Origin: UBA7236 sp036734545
Lineage (GTDB): Bacteria > Bacteroidota > Bacteroidia > Chitinophagales > BACL12
Reading direction: 5' to 3'
Length of the DNA stretch: 7,862 nt
NCBI GenBank assembly: GCA_036734545.1
Contig: DAIMYJ010000120.1
Coordinates: 1 to 7,862 of the forward strand
Shown here: one piece after another, positions 6,735 to 7,862 of the stretch
How the letters are laid out: each line of letters begins with the position of its first letter
How positions within the stretch are numbered: the first letter of the stretch is position 1
The notes under the pieces: model-generated
Database searches by the model: none
Told to the model about the DNA's origin: nothing
What the model saw: only the letters and a program-made list of their open reading frames with translations
Program-made: the position numbers and the translations under genes

Positions 6735-7862
6735 ATGTCGCATAAGCCCACCATAAAACCCAACGAAACGGAACGCTGTATCCTCGTGGGACTGGTCACC
6801 AAAGACCAAACCCTGGAACAGCTGAACGAATACCTCGACGAACTGCAGTTCCTGGCCGAGACCGCCGGCGCCGTGACCGTCGAGAAATTCTACCAGAAAC
6901 TCCCCCACCCCGACACCCGCAGTTATGTGGGCAAGGGCAAGCTGGAAGAGATACGCGCTTTCGTGGAAGCGGAAGAGATAGACATCGTGATCTTCGACGA
7001 CGAGATCACCCCTTCGCAACTGCGCAACATCGAAGAATACCTCAAGGTGAAAGTGCTGGACCGCTCCATGCTTATCCTCGACATCTTCGCCACCCGCGCA
7101 CAAACGGTGCAGGCCAAAACACAGGTGGAGCTTGCCCAAACGCAATACATGCTCCCGCGCCTCAAAGGTTTGTGGAGCCACCTCGACCGTATCAAAGGGG
7201 GTATCGGTATGCGCGGTGCCGGTGAAAAGGAGATCGAGACCGACCGCCGTGTGGCACAACAGCGCATCGCCCTGCTGAAAGCCCAGCTGAAGAAGATCGG
7301 TCAGCAGAACGAAACACAACGCAAGAACCGCGGCGAGCTCATACGCGTTTCGCTGGTGGGCTATACCAACGTAGGCAAGAGCACCCTCATGAACCTGCTG
7401 AGCAAAAGCGAGGTGTTCGCCGAAAATAAACTGTTCGCCACGCTCGACACCACAGTCCGCAAGGTCGTGCTCGACCGCACGCCCTTCCTGCTGAGCGACA
7501 CCGTTGGTTTCATCCGCAAACTGCCCCACCACCTGATCGAAAGTTTTAAATCCACCCTCGACGAAGTGCGCGAGAGCGATGTGCTCCTGCATGTGGTGGA
7601 CATCTCCCACCCGGCCTTCGAAGACCATATCCGCGTGGTGAACGAAACCCTGAAAGAACTCGAAGCGCTGGACAAACCCACCATCCTCATCTTCAACAAG
7701 ATGGACCTCTACGAGGAGCGCTACTTCGACAAATACCTCACCTCAGAAGTAAAGCGCGACATCCTCACCGAACTCGAGAACACCTGGATGCAGCGCTCCA
7801 ACGCCCACTGCGTCTTCATCTCCGCCGCCCAACGCACCAACATCGAACGCCTGCGCACGATG
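6735..7862 (+). CDS. hflX: GTPase HflX, 3' end cut by window edge
   Basis: HflX is a ribosome-associated GTPase that splits stalled 70S ribosomes, for example after heat stress, and helps rescue or recycle them. The frame from the ATG at 6735 is open for 376 codons to the last base of the window, so only the C-terminal end (a few tens of residues) is missing. The N-terminal HflX domain shows YVGKGKLEEI at 64-73, and the coiled linker carries the family signature GGIGMRGAGE at 155-164. The G domain has G1 GYTNVGKS (209-216), G3 DTVG (255-258), G4 NKMD (321-324) and a G5-like SAA (363-365). All nucleotide-binding motifs are intact. Codons strongly favour C or G at the third position, more evenly than in the HerA-like gene, which may reflect higher expression. 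It is divergent from the FemAB/GNAT-like gene across 91 bases. Confidence 0.98.
   Translation, partial: MSHKPTIKPNETERCILVGLVTKDQTLEQLNEYLDELQFLAETAGAVTVEKFYQKLPHPDTRSYVGKGKLEEIRAFVEAEEIDIVIFDDEITPSQLRNIEEYLKVKVLDRSMLILDIFATRAQTVQAKTQVELAQTQYMLPRLKGLWSHLDRIKGGIGMRGAGEKEIETDRRVAQQRIALLKAQLKKIGQQNETQRKNRGELIRVSLVGYTNVGKSTLMNLLSKSEVFAENKLFATLDTTVRKVVLDRTPFLLSDTVGFIRKLPHHLIESFKSTLDEVRESDVLLHVVDISHPAFEDHIRVVNETLKELEALDKPTILIFNKMDLYEERYFDKYLTSEVKRDILTELENTWMQRSNAHCVFISAAQRTNIERLRTM

Noticed and set aside
6723..7628. A 301-codon open frame on the minus strand opposite hflX
   Set aside because: It lies entirely opposite a motif-complete hflX, and its translation has no recognisable domain. The strong C/G third-position bias of hflX explains the absence of stops.
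1..7862. Mobile elements, CRISPR, tRNA/rRNA, phage or defence genes
   Set aside because: No inverted-repeat ends, transposase motifs, spaced repeats or RNA gene signatures were seen; the window is nearly filled by intact housekeeping-type genes.

Overview
The window looks like a chromosomal housekeeping stretch from a member of the Bacteroidota, probably near Chitinophagaceae. That family-level placement is inference from the general look of the proteins and the moderately high GC. The phylum call rests on several start regions with a TAnnTTTG -7 element, the characteristic promoter signal of this phylum. It is also supported by leaders lacking strong Shine-Dalgarno sequences and by a FemAB/GNAT-like protein of a type I associate with this phylum.

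Layout. Positions 1-3438 hold a minus-strand cluster, read right to left: a HerA/YjgR-type ATPase (DUF853), an OmpA-domain lipoprotein with a long coiled coil, and tatC, which is cut by the left edge. Positions 3494-4867 hold radA on the plus strand, diverging from the HerA-like gene across a 55-base gap. After a 177-base gap comes a ComF-family phosphoribosyltransferase gene (5045-5743, plus). It converges, with only 9 bases between stops, on a minus-strand acetyltransferase-like gene (5753-6643). That gene in turn diverges from hflX (6735 to the right edge, plus), which is cut at its 3' end.

How the genes fit together. Two proteins act on DNA: RadA (recombination, branch migration) and the HerA-like ATPase (unknown substrate). 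ComF-family proteins are tied to DNA uptake in some bacteria, so a loose DNA-processing theme around 1.9-5.7 kb is possible, but the genes lie on opposite strands and need not be co-regulated. The OmpA lipoprotein and TatC belong to envelope structure and protein export. HflX is a ribosome-splitting GTPase.

I see no mobile element, CRISPR array, tRNA, rRNA, riboswitch or convincing terminator, and no clearly novel system. The most interesting non-coding signals are the two divergent gene pairs. In each, the candidate -7 elements face each other so closely that both promoters could hardly fire at once. The best-supported case is between the acetyltransferase-like gene and hflX. No gap between genes exceeds 300 bases; the longest is 4868-5044.
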